Source: Synechococcus sp. UW140 (GTDB taxonomy: Bacteria > Cyanobacteriota > Cyanobacteriia > PCC-6307 > Cyanobiaceae). Taken from it: a DNA stretch of 64,000 nucleotides. A program made the position numbers and the translations under genes. The notes beneath the pieces were generated by a model, which saw only the letters and a program-made list of their open reading frames with translations, ran no database searches and was not told where the DNA came from. Each line of letters begins with the position of its first letter. Positions within the stretch are counted from its first letter, which is position 1. Location: contig NZ_UCOB01000023.1 of NCBI RefSeq assembly GCF_900474295.1, positions 1 to 64,000 of the forward strand, read 5' to 3'. Positions 1 to 7,778 of the stretch are shown one piece after another.

Positions 1-80
1 ACTACGCCCCTGCGCCTCAGGCTCCGGTGTATCACCAGCCTGCTTATGGCTATCAACAGCAGCCGCGCTACGGCTATTGA
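1..80 (+). CDS. C-terminal end of a Tyr/Pro/Gln-rich protein (partial)
   Basis: Only the last 25 codons lie in the window, read in frame from base 3 to the TGA at 78-80. The tail is very rich in Tyr, Pro, Gln and Ala and ends in QQQPRYGY. Such low-complexity tails occur on cyanobacterial surface or membrane proteins, but no domain is visible and I do not recognise the gene. A GC-rich hairpin follows about 30 bases after the stop, supporting a real gene end. Confidence 0.6.
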   Translation, partial: YAPAPQAPVYHQPAYGYQQQPRYGY

Positions 81-110
81 TCGATACCCAGGCAAAACGA
101 TGACTGCCCC

Positions 111-131
111 AGCCCCGCCAGGAGCGGGGCT
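111..131 (+). terminator. GC hairpin terminator after the left-edge gene
   Basis: AGCCCCGC (111-118) pairs perfectly with GCGGGGCT (124-131) around a 5-base loop and is followed by TCTGTTGTCC. The T tract is weak, but the stem belongs to a family of near-identical hairpins in this region, each followed by a GTTGT-like sequence. Confidence 0.6.
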
Positions 132-177
132 TCTGTTGTCCGTTCGCCAGGCGAAGCGAAGCATGGGATTTGACTGC

Positions 178-241
178 TTCGCAACAGCTTGACTAGAACC
201 TGCCTGTACTTCCACCAAGGCTGTGAATTGGGCTCATCAGA
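178..241 (+). promoter_or_regulatory. Decayed TCACCAGA-type array upstream of peptide ORF 311-412
   Basis: TCATCAGA at 234 and TCCACCAA at 211 are 23 bases apart, the same spacing as the last two strong boxes of the array at 10992-11055. The box positions expected further upstream (189 and 178) hold only weak matches. The following sequence, TGTGATCTGGAAGAAGTTG (247-265), matches the block that follows the other two arrays. The distance from the last box to the ATG at 311 is 77 bases, the same as in the copy at 11048/11125. I read this as a homologous but degenerate control region. Confidence 0.5.
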
Positions 242-310
242 AGGGATGTGATCTGGAAGAAGTTGAGGGGTCACATTACACATGTCGCAGGCTTCTCTTG
301 CTGCAAGTTC

Positions 311-412
311 ATGATGACTTCGTCTCGCTCGCAGGCTGACCTCATTCCGTTGGATCAAAATTTTGAACTGGCCGACAAGGAATGCTTTGGCATTCATGGT
401 GGAGCCAATTAA
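311..412 (+). CDS. Degenerate double-glycine leader peptide
   Basis: A 33-residue ORF beginning with two consecutive ATG codons. Its end, LADKECFGIHGG followed by Ala-Asn and stop, fits the double-glycine leader pattern: Leu at -12, Ile at -4 and Gly-Gly at -2/-1. The Leu usual at -7 is Cys here, and only two residues follow the Gly-Gly, so no useful mature peptide would be released. The upstream region is homologous to that of the two better-preserved peptide genes at 1292-1450 and 11125-11271. It is most likely a decaying member of that set; a leader-only regulatory peptide is the alternative. Confidence 0.45.
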   Translation: MMTSSRSQADLIPLDQNFELADKECFGIHGGAN

Positions 413-666
413 GCATGTTGCCGGATTGAGAGTCTCAAGTCAGTGGTATTTCGCTTGGCTTGCAATCAATCCGGAATGGGTTGATCAAATACGTTTCTGC
501 AGAACGGCTTGATTTTTAATAGTTTCCCGCTATTGATGAAGGCTTTTGCTTGACTTGCTTATGGTGTTAGTCTGCGATCAGCTTCTCGTTTTGGGTGTGA
601 CGGTGAAGTACAAATGTGATCGGGTTCTGCAAAAGTAGTTTCCGGTTTTGACTTGTGGCTGCATTA
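413..666. other. Intergenic stretch, nothing recognised
   Basis: There is no convincing gene here. The longest reading in the middle is a 25-codon ATG frame at about 558-635 with no recognisable features. The sequence is more AT-rich than the core part of the window. Confidence 0.4.
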
Positions 667-897
667 TCAGTTGAATGTTAGAGGTGGCAGCGATACATCT
701 GCATGAATCCCTTTGGCTGAGCTTTCACCTTTCAAGACTCTAAGGGCTTTTAGCATGCATCTTCTCTTCGCCTCGATCTCTGCTGGATCCTTCACTAGTA
801 CAGAGATGCAGATGTCTTGATCGTCATATGTGACTCGGTAGCCACCATCCACAGGAGCAGCCATCCATCCAGAGCCTTTTTTCAACTCTTCCGGCAT
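667..897 (-). CDS. Small hypothetical protein, 76 aa
   Basis: An intact ORF starting MPEELKKGSGW with a central GYRVTYDDQDICISVLVKD segment that alternates like beta-strands, followed by a charged helix-like segment (about residues 38-60). There are no transmembrane segments or signal peptide. The composition looks like a soluble folded protein rather than a shadow frame. I do not recognise the family. It stands alone between accessory fragments with no obvious ribosome binding site. Confidence 0.5.
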   Translation of the reverse strand: MPEELKKGSGWMAAPVDGGYRVTYDDQDICISVLVKDPAEIEAKRRCMLKALRVLKGESSAKGIHADVSLPPLTFN

Positions 898-1227
898 GGG
901 CTCGCATCGTCGCCTCAGAATGTTAGACGTCCTTGCTTGCTGCCGAACGGCAGCTCATCATTTCAGGTAATGCACTTTGAGCACTGCCCGTGAGTGGCCA
1001 GTGGCCACTGAGGGGGCCCTGTCTTCGTTCGGTTTGTTGGTTGTAGCAGTTGTTGCGAACGTCTTTAGGACTTCTGTTTTAGGTGGTGAATGAGGTGATG
1101 ACTTGTCGATTAGTGGAGTGCTGTTGTCTCTCGATTGGCAGACCATCTCTTGATTCACCGTTGTGCTCGATACTTGGCTTCAACTGTCGCTCAGGTGTTG
1201 ATCGCATCGTGGTAGAGCCGGTTCAAA
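898..1227. other. Intergenic stretch, no supported gene
   Basis: Open frames exist on both strands (958-1158 minus, 1083-1280 plus), but they lack ribosome binding sites and domain signal, and the plus-strand frame runs through a GC hairpin. I see no gene I can support. Confidence 0.4.
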
Positions 1228-1246
1228 GCCCCGCGAATGGCGGGGC
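1228..1246. terminator. GC hairpin, terminator-like
   Basis: GCCCCGC (1228-1234) and GCGGGGC (1240-1246) form a perfect 7-bp stem with a 5-base loop, followed by GTTGTGCTG. It has the same architecture as the hairpins at 111-131 and 13785-13803. It lies just beyond the stop of the minus-strand peptide gene 1292-1450, so it may end that transcript. Confidence 0.5.
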
Positions 1247-1291
1247 GTTGTGCTGTGCTTCAACCTTCGGACTCGTGTGAAGTTTCGATGG

Positions 1292-1450
1292 CTAGAGATA
1301 CATGTCTTTCAACAGAGCTGGCTTACTAAAGGCACGCCCTCCGTGAATCAATTCAAGTACAGAATCATCTAGTTCGTGCTGTACCTCCTGAGCTTTGATC
1401 TTGGTTTCCTCAGCAGCGATGCAAGGATTTTTCAGTTGGAAAGTCATCAT
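1292..1450 (-). CDS. Double-glycine leader peptide (bacteriocin/microcin-like precursor)
   Basis: A 52-residue precursor starting with two ATG codons. The sequence LDDSVLELIHGG gives Leu at -12, Leu at -7, Ile at -4 and Gly-Gly at -2/-1, the classic leader recognised by C39-peptidase ABC exporters. Cleavage would release a 14-residue peptide, RAFSKPALLKDMYL. The frame stays open upstream (to 1627), but I chose this start because the leader matches the paralogue at 11125 and the upstream control array ends 72 bases before it. No C39 transporter or modification enzyme is in the window. Very short cores also occur in regulatory or modified peptides, so antimicrobial function is inference. Confidence 0.6.
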   Translation of the reverse strand: MMTFQLKNPCIAAEETKIKAQEVQHELDDSVLELIHGGRAFSKPALLKDMYL

Positions 1451-1514
1451 GGTTTGGGTCGTTGGTTGCGTGAGTGTGGGGTGTTGCCCCTCGACTCCTT
1501 CAAGATCACAGCAT

Positions 1515-1578
1515 TGCTGGTGAACCCCCGTGTGAGGCTCTGGTGAGGAGCTTTGCACTATCGGGTGAAGTTCTGGTG
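1515..1578 (-). promoter_or_regulatory. 11-bp-phased TCACCAGA box array
   Basis: Read on the minus strand, boxes begin at 1578 (TCACCAGA), 1567 (TCACCCGA), 1545 (TCACCAGA), 1534 (TCACACGG) and 1522 (TCACCAGC), giving offsets 0, 11, 33, 44 and 56. The array at 10992-11055 has its boxes at offsets 0, 11, 33 and 56. Direct repeats spaced by one helical turn are typical of sites bound side by side by winged-helix response regulators. The array is followed by TGTGATCTTGAAGGAGTCG and then the peptide start. The regulator is unknown. Confidence 0.6.
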
Positions 1579-1933
1579 AAATGCTCTCCCCTCTCCCCCT
1601 GCGCTGACGGGGCATCGCAATACACAACCGCCTGATGCAGCTTGAGCTTGGCTGAGAAGGCTTGCGTTACACCCTCGTGATGGATTCGAAGCATCCATCG
1701 ATTGACTGCTGAAAAGGCACATTTCAGCCCAGTCGTCGTAAGGGTTTTTAAGGGCATGACTGGGTTCTTAAGGCCTGCGCTCGATTGGGGTGCGACTCTG
1801 AAATGGACGTTTCTGGATACAGAAAACCAGTTGTACTCAGCTTGCTGCAGATCCACCGACTGCCTTGAGCGCAGTTGGTCTTGCACTTGCTTGGCGGCAT
1901 CTGTCTGGTCAGTGTCCCCTTGGGTGGGCACTG
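1579..1933. other. Accessory stretch without supported gene
   Basis: Overlapping frames are open on both strands. One minus-strand frame (to 1991) has a polar Gln/Asp-rich segment that could be the broken C-terminal part of the degenerate ORF at 1934-2491, but there is no motif or start signal to support it. Confidence 0.3.
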
Positions 1934-2491
1934 TTATGGCTTCAGCGAACTGGTGGGTAGGTTGCACTTGCTGGGGTTTCGCACGACCCACCGAACGGGA
2001 TTAGAAACGAGAACCTTTTCGCAGCCGTTCCCGTATCTGCAGGGGTACAGGACCAACGCGATAAAGGTGTTTTTGACAAATGACTTGTCCCAGTTTGGGG
2101 CGTCGATGCTGGGCTTATCTGGAATGAATTTCTGAACTCGCATCGTCGCGCCATCGCTGACCGCGCAGATTTCACCCCAGTCCAGCCCGTCATCGAGGAC
2201 ATAGTTCGTGTCGCAAGGGGTCGAAAGCACGTCGCGAAGGGCGTCTTTGCCAGAGTGATATCTACCGGATCCATCATTTTCGAGGGCTTCACGGTCTGCA
2301 GTTAAATTGAACTGAGCGTTTGCTTTGCAGGTAGCGATTGCCCCGCTCAGCGAGCTGGCGAACGCAAGCCGCTTGCGCCCATCACATCCCACCAACAGCC
2401 CTGAGCCAACTGCAATGGCGGTGATGGCACTAAATCCTTTGATTAGATCAGCGATAGCGAAAGGCGCAGTGAACGCTGCATTGAACAGGTT
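1934..2491 (-). pseudogene. Degenerate exported-protein-like ORF
   Basis: The frame is open from a TAG at 2492-2494 to the stop at 1934, but the first in-frame ATG or GTG codon appears only after a hydrophobic stretch (FSAITAIAVGSGLLVGC) that resembles a signal or lipoprotein segment. Downstream comes a plausible soluble region with several Cys residues (PCDTNYVLDDGLDWGEIC; YPCRYGNGC). The lack of a good start, and alternative frames open nearby, suggest a decayed gene. The family is not recognised. Confidence 0.25.
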
Positions 2492-2869
2492 CTATTGAGC
2501 GCAGAATGACTTGCTTGAGATGCTGCTGCCCGCTGCAGTAGGCAGTTTAGGCTTTGCTGCTATTCAGTAGGCAATAGCCAACATCGCTCAGGGCCGGGCT
2601 ACTGAATGGCACTTGGGGCATGGCTGCTCAAAGCGCTATGTCTGGTTCTGCCAGAACTACCGGCACACAATCAAATGCGGCTCCAGGTCTCCCTCGGGCT
2701 CAAGGATGCTGAAACGATTGGTAGGTCAGTGCAGGGGCAGGCAAAATATGAAATCTCTGGTTCCATTGTGAAATGGATAAATGCCGTTTTTCTTTCGTCT
2801 TGGACTCATGCAATTTAAGAAGAGTGGTTTCAAGATGCGGTGTAATTAGCGAGAGTGAATGGTATCCCA
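2492..2869. other. Accessory stretch without supported gene
   Basis: The frames here (for example 2606-2818 plus) have no ribosome binding site and no recognisable domain, and coding-like stretches switch frame. I see nothing I can name. Confidence 0.35.
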
Positions 2870-3090
2870 GATGGCGATTGATGGGTGCCAATGTAGTGCC
2901 TTGATGGAAGGAATTGGCCTATTGGCATTGTCGCTGAGAATCGTCCTTGCTACCGGCTGACGATCCGCGACAAAGATCTCTTTCCCAGTTCGACCCACTT
3001 CGCTTGCGCTGTTGGCATGTCGTTGATGAACCGGCAGATCTTCTGCACCTGATCGCTCAGCATCCAAGCTTTACCGTTCTTTCATTGGTG
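2870..3090 (-). pseudogene. Broken DUF1651 gene
   Basis: In one minus-strand frame the segment WMLSDQVQKICRFINDMPTA, followed by QAKWVELGKRSLS, aligns closely with WLLSIEQQKVCRFRNDMPTA, then HAKWVEVETRSLS, of the intact DUF1651 protein at 11879-12145. That frame then hits a TAG. The C-terminal half continues in another frame (RTILSDNANRPIPSIKALHW, aligning with RRMLRHNAIDAWEAMLKAGW). It is therefore a frameshifted, nonfunctional paralogue. Confidence 0.6.
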
Positions 3091-3382
3091 CCTCTTGCCT
3101 GCTCCTTGTTCAGTCTTGTTTGCATTGGAGATGCGTCATGGTCATTGTTTGAAAATGCGGGGTTCCACTGCAGACCATGCTGTCGTTAGCTTTTTTCCGA
3201 TCACAGCCAGATCAATGATCAGCGTCGTGCGGCCGTTGAGGGTCTGGGCCAAGCGGATCATTCCATCCAGCGAGGGCTAAAGCTGGTTTTGTGACGCTAG
3301 GGGTCTGCGCCAGCTTCCGATACGGCTTGGCTCGCCTGGCGTTGCTAGAGGTTTATTGGTTGTTTGCCCCTGGAGAGCTCCA

Positions 3383-3607
3383 ATGGAATTTCATGGGTCC
3401 TTCCTTGAGCTCCAGGCTGCTGTTGAGAAATTGGGTGTGCCCTGCCATTGGGAACACCGGCACGATTTCGAATCGGCGTTTTTTGATGATGGGGTCAGCA
3501 ATCTCAAGCTGAACTGGTGGCCTTCAACTGGGGTTATCCAGATGGTTGGTGACCCTGAAGTTAGAGATGAGAGGTGGCGGCTACTTCAGGAGCTCCTCAA
3601 GCAGTAG
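3383..3607 (+). CDS. Small hypothetical protein, 74 aa
   Basis: The ORF begins MEFHGSFLELQAAVEKLGVP with a GGAGA ribosome binding site about 7 bases upstream, which decides this ATG over the in-frame start 27 bases earlier. It reads as a small alpha/beta protein: a helix, a His/Asp/Glu-rich segment (HWEHRHDFESAFFDDG), a Trp-containing strand (LNWWPSTGVIQMVG) and a C-terminal charged helix. There is no signal peptide or membrane segment. I do not recognise the family. No operon partner is visible. Confidence 0.6.
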   Translation: MEFHGSFLELQAAVEKLGVPCHWEHRHDFESAFFDDGVSNLKLNWWPSTGVIQMVGDPEVRDERWRLLQELLKQ

Positions 3608-3815
3608 CCAGCCGGCCTCTGGAGCCCACTCAATCTGCTTCTTTCAGGTCGGTGCCCATTGTTTGTGCCGCTTGCTCAGATGCTCACCACGCTGCAGTCG
3701 CTTTTGCCTCAGACTGCAGCCGAGAGAGTTGTGACACTGTTGATCAGTGGTGTCAGAAGTCAGTGCCCTGGCTAGGTTGATGATGCTGATCTTTTTCTGA
3801 TTCCACCTGGAGTAG

Positions 3816-5297
3816 TTAGCCTGAATTGGCGTCCTTATTCATTTGTCTATCGTCTTTATGGTGCAGCTTGTCACCCATTTTTGATAAAGTTTCTCTCCAC
3901 ATGAGAATATCATAAAGATTGACGAAAAAATCGTTATTCCTTACCAGGCCCAAGTGGTTAGAGAGGAAAAATATTGCATTTTCCCATTCAATAATTGATC
4001 CTTTTTCTGGCATTTTGGTGTCTTCAATTGCATATGCACTAGCTCTTAGGACTGCCCCGTCTCCGGACTTTGTGCTCTTAAATGAAGATGACTTGGTGTC
4101 TGTATTGATATGGACTTTTGATTCTGTCGGCTCGCCAACGCCGGCAAATAAATAAAATTTAAGCCCCTTTGGGGGCTTGCTTTTTATGTCTAATCTTGAA
4201 TGGAATAATTCTGCTTTTTGCAGTAGCTGTGCTTGCAGATTTTTTGCTAAAGAGTAACGTTTCTGGCTTGTGCTAGCTGCGGGGGCAATTTGAGCAAGAA
4301 TTTTTTCTTGGTTTGGGTTGAGTATCCCCCAGCTCATTGCCTGCCATAGTTTTGGGTCAAGCAAGTTAATTTTCCCCCCTTCTTGATCTGTTACCTGAAC
4401 TATGTCTTTGCGTGGTAAGAGCTCGTACATTGATGGCATGGTTCCGAGTACGGCGGAAGGGTATTTCAGCCATTTGATTTTATCTAAATTGAAACCATTA
4501 AGGAGATTTTTTAATGCTTCGCCTGAGCCTTTATTTGGTGGGGCAACCATGATTATATTTTCGATTTTATCGCCACCTCTCCAGTCGAGTTTGGGGGCGG
4601 TTTCATTAGTCCCTAGTCCTTGGTCTCCGTATCGTAAATAGTACCTTGCTGTAAGACACCCCATCGAGTGGCAAATGATGTTAAACTTTTGCCCCTTTTT
4701 ATATAATTTCTTGCTTTCTAGTTCTTTTGATTTTGCCTTTATGAAGTTGCTTAGCTTGATGGCGCTATCAGCATTTGACTCCCGCCAGTCATAGGCGAAT
4801 TCAAACATGGGAGTGTTTGTATGTGGTTTTACTGGTCTTGTTGATTGATTGTCTTTGTGGAGTATGTATCCAGCTTTTTCGAGAGAGCTTACTACTGTTG
4901 CGTAGATTGCTAGGTCGAAAGTTGAGAATGGAAATAGGTTTATTTTTATTTGTTCAATAACAGACATGGGCTTTACTTTGTTTTTGGCCTGTCCCGAAGT
5001 AGTCGAGTTGCCTGCCAAAGGTAAGGCAAGTAATTTGTTGTCTTTTTCCGTGGAAGGCCAAAAGCTGTTGTAGCCATATGATCCCCATGCTGTTTTTCCA
5101 TTGCTCGCATCGACTAGCCTTGTTCCGCCAATTCCTGGAATAAGAATTATTGGATTTGCCTCTTTGGTGCTAGCCATGATCTCATCCATGAATGGTCCAT
5201 GGCTCGGCGAATATATGAAATTACCTCTCGAGCATGAAGAGGTGAGGCTCGCTATAAGAATGAATAAAGCAGTCTTTTTTGGAAGTTGTGCGGCCAA
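3816..5297 (-). CDS. LCAT-like alpha/beta-hydrolase lipoprotein
   Basis: A 493-residue predicted lipoprotein. A basic N terminus and hydrophobic run end in the lipobox LTSSC (Cys 22). LIPGIGGTRL (about 52-61) resembles the oxyanion-hole region of lecithin:cholesterol acyltransferase family enzymes, and AYDWR (168-172) matches their conserved YDWR. CHSMG holds the likely nucleophile Ser 211, with candidate Asp 413 (SGDGAV) and His 448 (SNHLG). The full catalytic triad is therefore present and the protein should act on lipid or ester substrates at the outer face of a membrane. The substrate is unknown. The gene is visibly more AT-rich than the core genes and stands alone in accessory DNA, suggesting horizontal transfer. 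Confidence 0.8.
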   Translation of the reverse strand: MAAQLPKKTALFILIASLTSSCSRGNFIYSPSHGPFMDEIMASTKEANPIILIPGIGGTRLVDASNGKTAWGSYGYNSFWPSTEKDNKLLALPLAGNSTTSGQAKNKVKPMSVIEQIKINLFPFSTFDLAIYATVVSSLEKAGYILHKDNQSTRPVKPHTNTPMFEFAYDWRESNADSAIKLSNFIKAKSKELESKKLYKKGQKFNIICHSMGCLTARYYLRYGDQGLGTNETAPKLDWRGGDKIENIIMVAPPNKGSGEALKNLLNGFNLDKIKWLKYPSAVLGTMPSMYELLPRKDIVQVTDQEGGKINLLDPKLWQAMSWGILNPNQEKILAQIAPAASTSQKRYSLAKNLQAQLLQKAELFHSRLDIKSKPPKGLKFYLFAGVGEPTESKVHINTDTKSSSFKSTKSGDGAVLRASAYAIEDTKMPEKGSIIEWENAIFFLSNHLGLVRNNDFFVNLYDILMWRETLSKMGDKLHHKDDRQMNKDANSG

Positions 5298-5458
5298 TTG
5301 GCTTTCAATCCGAGCTCAATTCACAACTTGATCATAGCGAAGACGCAGCAAGAGGTCCTGGCCGCTGATGCTTTCGCTTTGCTGGCAGCATTGCAGTCGG
5401 CTCAGAATGTGCGATATCAGTACTGATGTATCCCTAGGGGTGATCGCAATCGGAGTGT

Positions 5459-5888
5459 TCAGCGCGGCGGCCCCCATCCCGCCCCTGCGAGGGTGAGCTC
5501 AAGCTCATACTGGATCCTGGTGATGTGTTCCCAGTATTTTTCTGCTCTGGCTTTGTGAGTGTCCTGAAACTCCTGCAGGAATTCGCGTAGACCAGTTGGT
5601 ATTTGCAGCACCTCGGCCTGCGGAGATGCGCTGCAACTACACAGTGATTGGCTTCTGCACTCCCAACGGGGTGGGGCTGTCCGAGTTCAAAGCGAGCTTG
5701 GCGAGCTTTGTCGCGGCAGCGATGGGCTTGTTTCCCAGGATCAACAGCTGGTCGCGCTGGACCTGGATGTCACCTTCTTGCAGCCCCAGTCTTGCTGGCG
5801 CCAGTGGATTCAGCGTCATCCGTCCATCAGGACGGCAATCCGCCACAGGCTGCGTCAACGGCACCCCGATCGGCCGCAACGCCTTCAA
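5459..5888 (-). pseudogene. Frameshifted hypothetical gene
   Basis: Two adjacent minus-strand frames both look coding. The first (TTG at 5888 to a TAG at 5637) reads MKALRPIGVPLTQPVADCR and onward to GVQKPITV. The second continues from about 5680 to a TGA at 5459-5461 with a helical segment, IPTGLREFLQEFQDTHKARA, and then EKYWEHITRIQYELEL. Joining them needs a frame change near 5640-5680. The first frame also follows a stop directly and lacks a ribosome binding site. I take it as a decayed gene of unknown family. Confidence 0.4.
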
Positions 5889-6168
5889 GTTTTAACTCAA
5901 TAATCTATGGGTTCGTGTAGGTATTGGATCAGGTTTTTACGTGGCTTCCAAAAGCATTCAACTTAGAGCCTGGGGAACCTTCGAGATTGATGACTTTGGA
6001 AAAAGGGATGGGCTCAATTGAGGCAGTTATGCCCTGCGTTGTTTTCAGGACCCAAGCCGCTTGTTAAGTGTGAATAGGCAGAAGGAGTTGGAACCGATTT
6101 CCGCTTGGCTGGGTCTCGTTCAATACGCTAGATAGCCGCTATTGGCCCTTCTGCAATTCCTGATGGCT
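5889..6168. other. Intergenic region upstream of the plsC-like gene end
   Basis: A short plus-strand open frame lies at about 5921-6021, reading GSGFYVASKSIQLRAWGTFE, but its only start options are GTG codons and it has no ribosome binding site. It may be a gene fragment. Nothing else is recognised. Confidence 0.3.
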
Positions 6169-6846
6169 TTATTCCTGGGTAGCAGCATTGAGTTCCGTGG
6201 CCAGTTGCTTGAAGGTCTTCATCAGTTGGCTCAAGCACTGTTGTTTGTCTCCTGACCAGCGTATCGGTTCACCCACGAGCGCATCACAGAAAAATGGGAC
6301 CAGCAATGCCTCACCTTTTGGTAGTGCTTTGCCAAGGCCATGCAGGAAAACCGGAGTGGCCTCTAACTCCGGGTGTCGTTGCAGCAGGTGGGCAATGCCG
6401 GAGCGCAGGGGAGTCATTACTTCAGGATCACCGCGACTTCCTTCAGGAAAGAGGATCACGATTTCATTCCTTGCGAGTGCAGCCTCAACCGGAGCAAGAG
6501 GATCGGTGCGACCACGTTTTGGGTGTCGATCGATCGCCAGGATGCCCACCAAGTTGAGACTGAACCAGGCGAGCAGAGGGTTGCTGAGGAAATAATCCGC
6601 TGCAGCCACAGCTCGTAGCTTGCTCAGCATCCTTAGGGGAAACAAACTCATCAGAACAAACACATCGAGATGGCTGTTGTGGTTGGCAACCACCAGCGCG
6701 GGGCCTCGTTTCGGCAGGCGTTGTTGATCCCGGATATGCAGGCCGATGATCAGGCTGAGAATCGGTTTCACCAGCAGCAGGAAGAACAATGCTTTCTGGA
6801 GTTGCTTCAACCGGACCACCACACGGCTCCTGAATAGGTATGCCAT
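6169..6846 (-). CDS. PlsC-like lysophospholipid acyltransferase
   Basis: A 225-residue membrane-associated acyltransferase. Motif I is NHNSHLD (the HX4D catalytic pair, about residues 55-61) and motif III is FPEGSRG (about 133-139), both diagnostic of the 1-acylglycerol-3-phosphate acyltransferase family. Hydrophobic helices at about 17-37 and 90-102 would anchor it. It should transfer an acyl group to a lysophospholipid or related acceptor at the cytoplasmic membrane. The start overlaps the upstream CdsA-like gene by 40 bases, pointing to one transcript with coupled translation. Confidence 0.85.
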   Translation of the reverse strand: MAYLFRSRVVVRLKQLQKALFFLLLVKPILSLIIGLHIRDQQRLPKRGPALVVANHNSHLDVFVLMSLFPLRMLSKLRAVAAADYFLSNPLLAWFSLNLVGILAIDRHPKRGRTDPLAPVEAALARNEIVILFPEGSRGDPEVMTPLRSGIAHLLQRHPELEATPVFLHGLGKALPKGEALLVPFFCDALVGEPIRWSGDKQQCLSQLMKTFKQLATELNAATQE

Positions 6847-7778
6847 GGCAACAAGGCGTAAATGAAGTGAAAGAACAACGGAGCTGTGTAGGTGAGGCTG
6901 TCCACCCTGTCAAGGATGCCGCCATGGCCAGGCAGCAGTGTGCCGCTGTCTTTGATGCCTAGGTCTCGTTTCAGCGCTGAAATGTTGAGATCACCGGCGA
7001 AGCCTCCCAGGCCGATGATCAAGGCTGCCAAAGCAGCGCTCCATGTTTCCAGAGGCGTGAGCCAGGGCCCAATCAACGTTCCCACGAGCAGTGTGGTGGT
7101 GACGCCTCCGATAAAGCCAGCGCGGGTTTTGTTAGGACTCACCAACGGTGCAATCTGATTGCGCCCAATGCTGCGCCCCCAGATGTACTGGGCGATGTCG
7201 TTGAGTTCGGTCAGCACCACCAGAAACATCACCAGGCCAGGTCCCACAATCTGTTCAGGACTGTCTGGCAGTCGAAGGATCAACAGGAAGGCTGCATGAC
7301 TCAGACAGAACACCGTGGTCATTAACCCCCACTGGATGGTCCCTGCTGCCTTGAGGTAGCCATCGGTCTTGCCAATGCTGAGCATTCTCAGCGGAAGAAG
7401 TAGGAAGCAGAACACCGGAATAAAGGCAAGAAACATGCCGTACCAATGCCATTGCACCCAGAGAAATTGCAGCGGAATTGCCATGTATGCCCAGAAGAGC
7501 ACCCGACGATCCGCACGACGCGTTGGGATCAAGGAGAAGAATTCCTTGAGGGCCAGAAAGCTTAAAAATGCGAAGAACAGCAGCGACCAGACGCCTCCCA
7601 GAAGAATCCCCATTGCGAACACCCCCACCATCTGCCACCAGGTACGTAACCGCAGCCAGAGATTTTCGTGAGCATCGCTTGGGTCTGATCGACGCAGTCG
7701 CTTGGCTATAACCGTGGCGATCGACAGGATCACGATGATCACGACGAAGGTCACTATCACTGGCTGGAGCATGGTCAT
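6807..7778 (-). CDS. CdsA-like phosphatidate cytidylyltransferase
   Basis: A 323-residue polytopic membrane protein. The C-terminal block has the CDP-diglyceride synthetase signature: SALKRDLGIKDSG, then LLPGHGGILDRVDS, containing the conserved K-D and H-G-G-x-x-D-R residues. About eight hydrophobic segments precede or surround it. The reaction would be CTP plus phosphatidate giving CDP-diacylglycerol. I start at the ATG at 7778 because it overlaps the TGA of the upstream gene (ATGA), and the longer open frame upstream is the other gene's shadow. The arrangement with a YnbA-type transferase and PlsC resembles the E. coli ynbAB pair, so this may be a specialised paralogue rather than the housekeeping enzyme. 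Confidence 0.82.
   Translation of the reverse strand: MTMLQPVIVTFVVIIVILSIATVIAKRLRRSDPSDAHENLWLRLRTWWQMVGVFAMGILLGGVWSLLFFAFLSFLALKEFFSLIPTRRADRRVLFWAYMAIPLQFLWVQWHWYGMFLAFIPVFCFLLLPLRMLSIGKTDGYLKAAGTIQWGLMTTVFCLSHAAFLLILRLPDSPEQIVGPGLVMFLVVLTELNDIAQYIWGRSIGRNQIAPLVSPNKTRAGFIGGVTTTLLVGTLIGPWLTPLETWSAALAALIIGLGGFAGDLNISALKRDLGIKDSGTLLPGHGGILDRVDSLTYTAPLFFHFIYALLPWHTYSGAVWWSG

Noticed and set aside
74-397. 107-codon minus-strand frame across the left-edge hairpin and the peptide module
   Set aside because: It runs antisense through a terminator and the conserved control region, with no domain or start signal.
1506-1991. 161-codon minus-strand frame
   Set aside because: It overlaps the phased array and the degenerate ORF at 1934-2491 and has no recognised domain; at best it is a broken end of that ORF.
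2606-2818. 70-codon plus-strand frame
   Set aside because: No ribosome binding site or motif, and competing frames over the same bases look equally coding-like.
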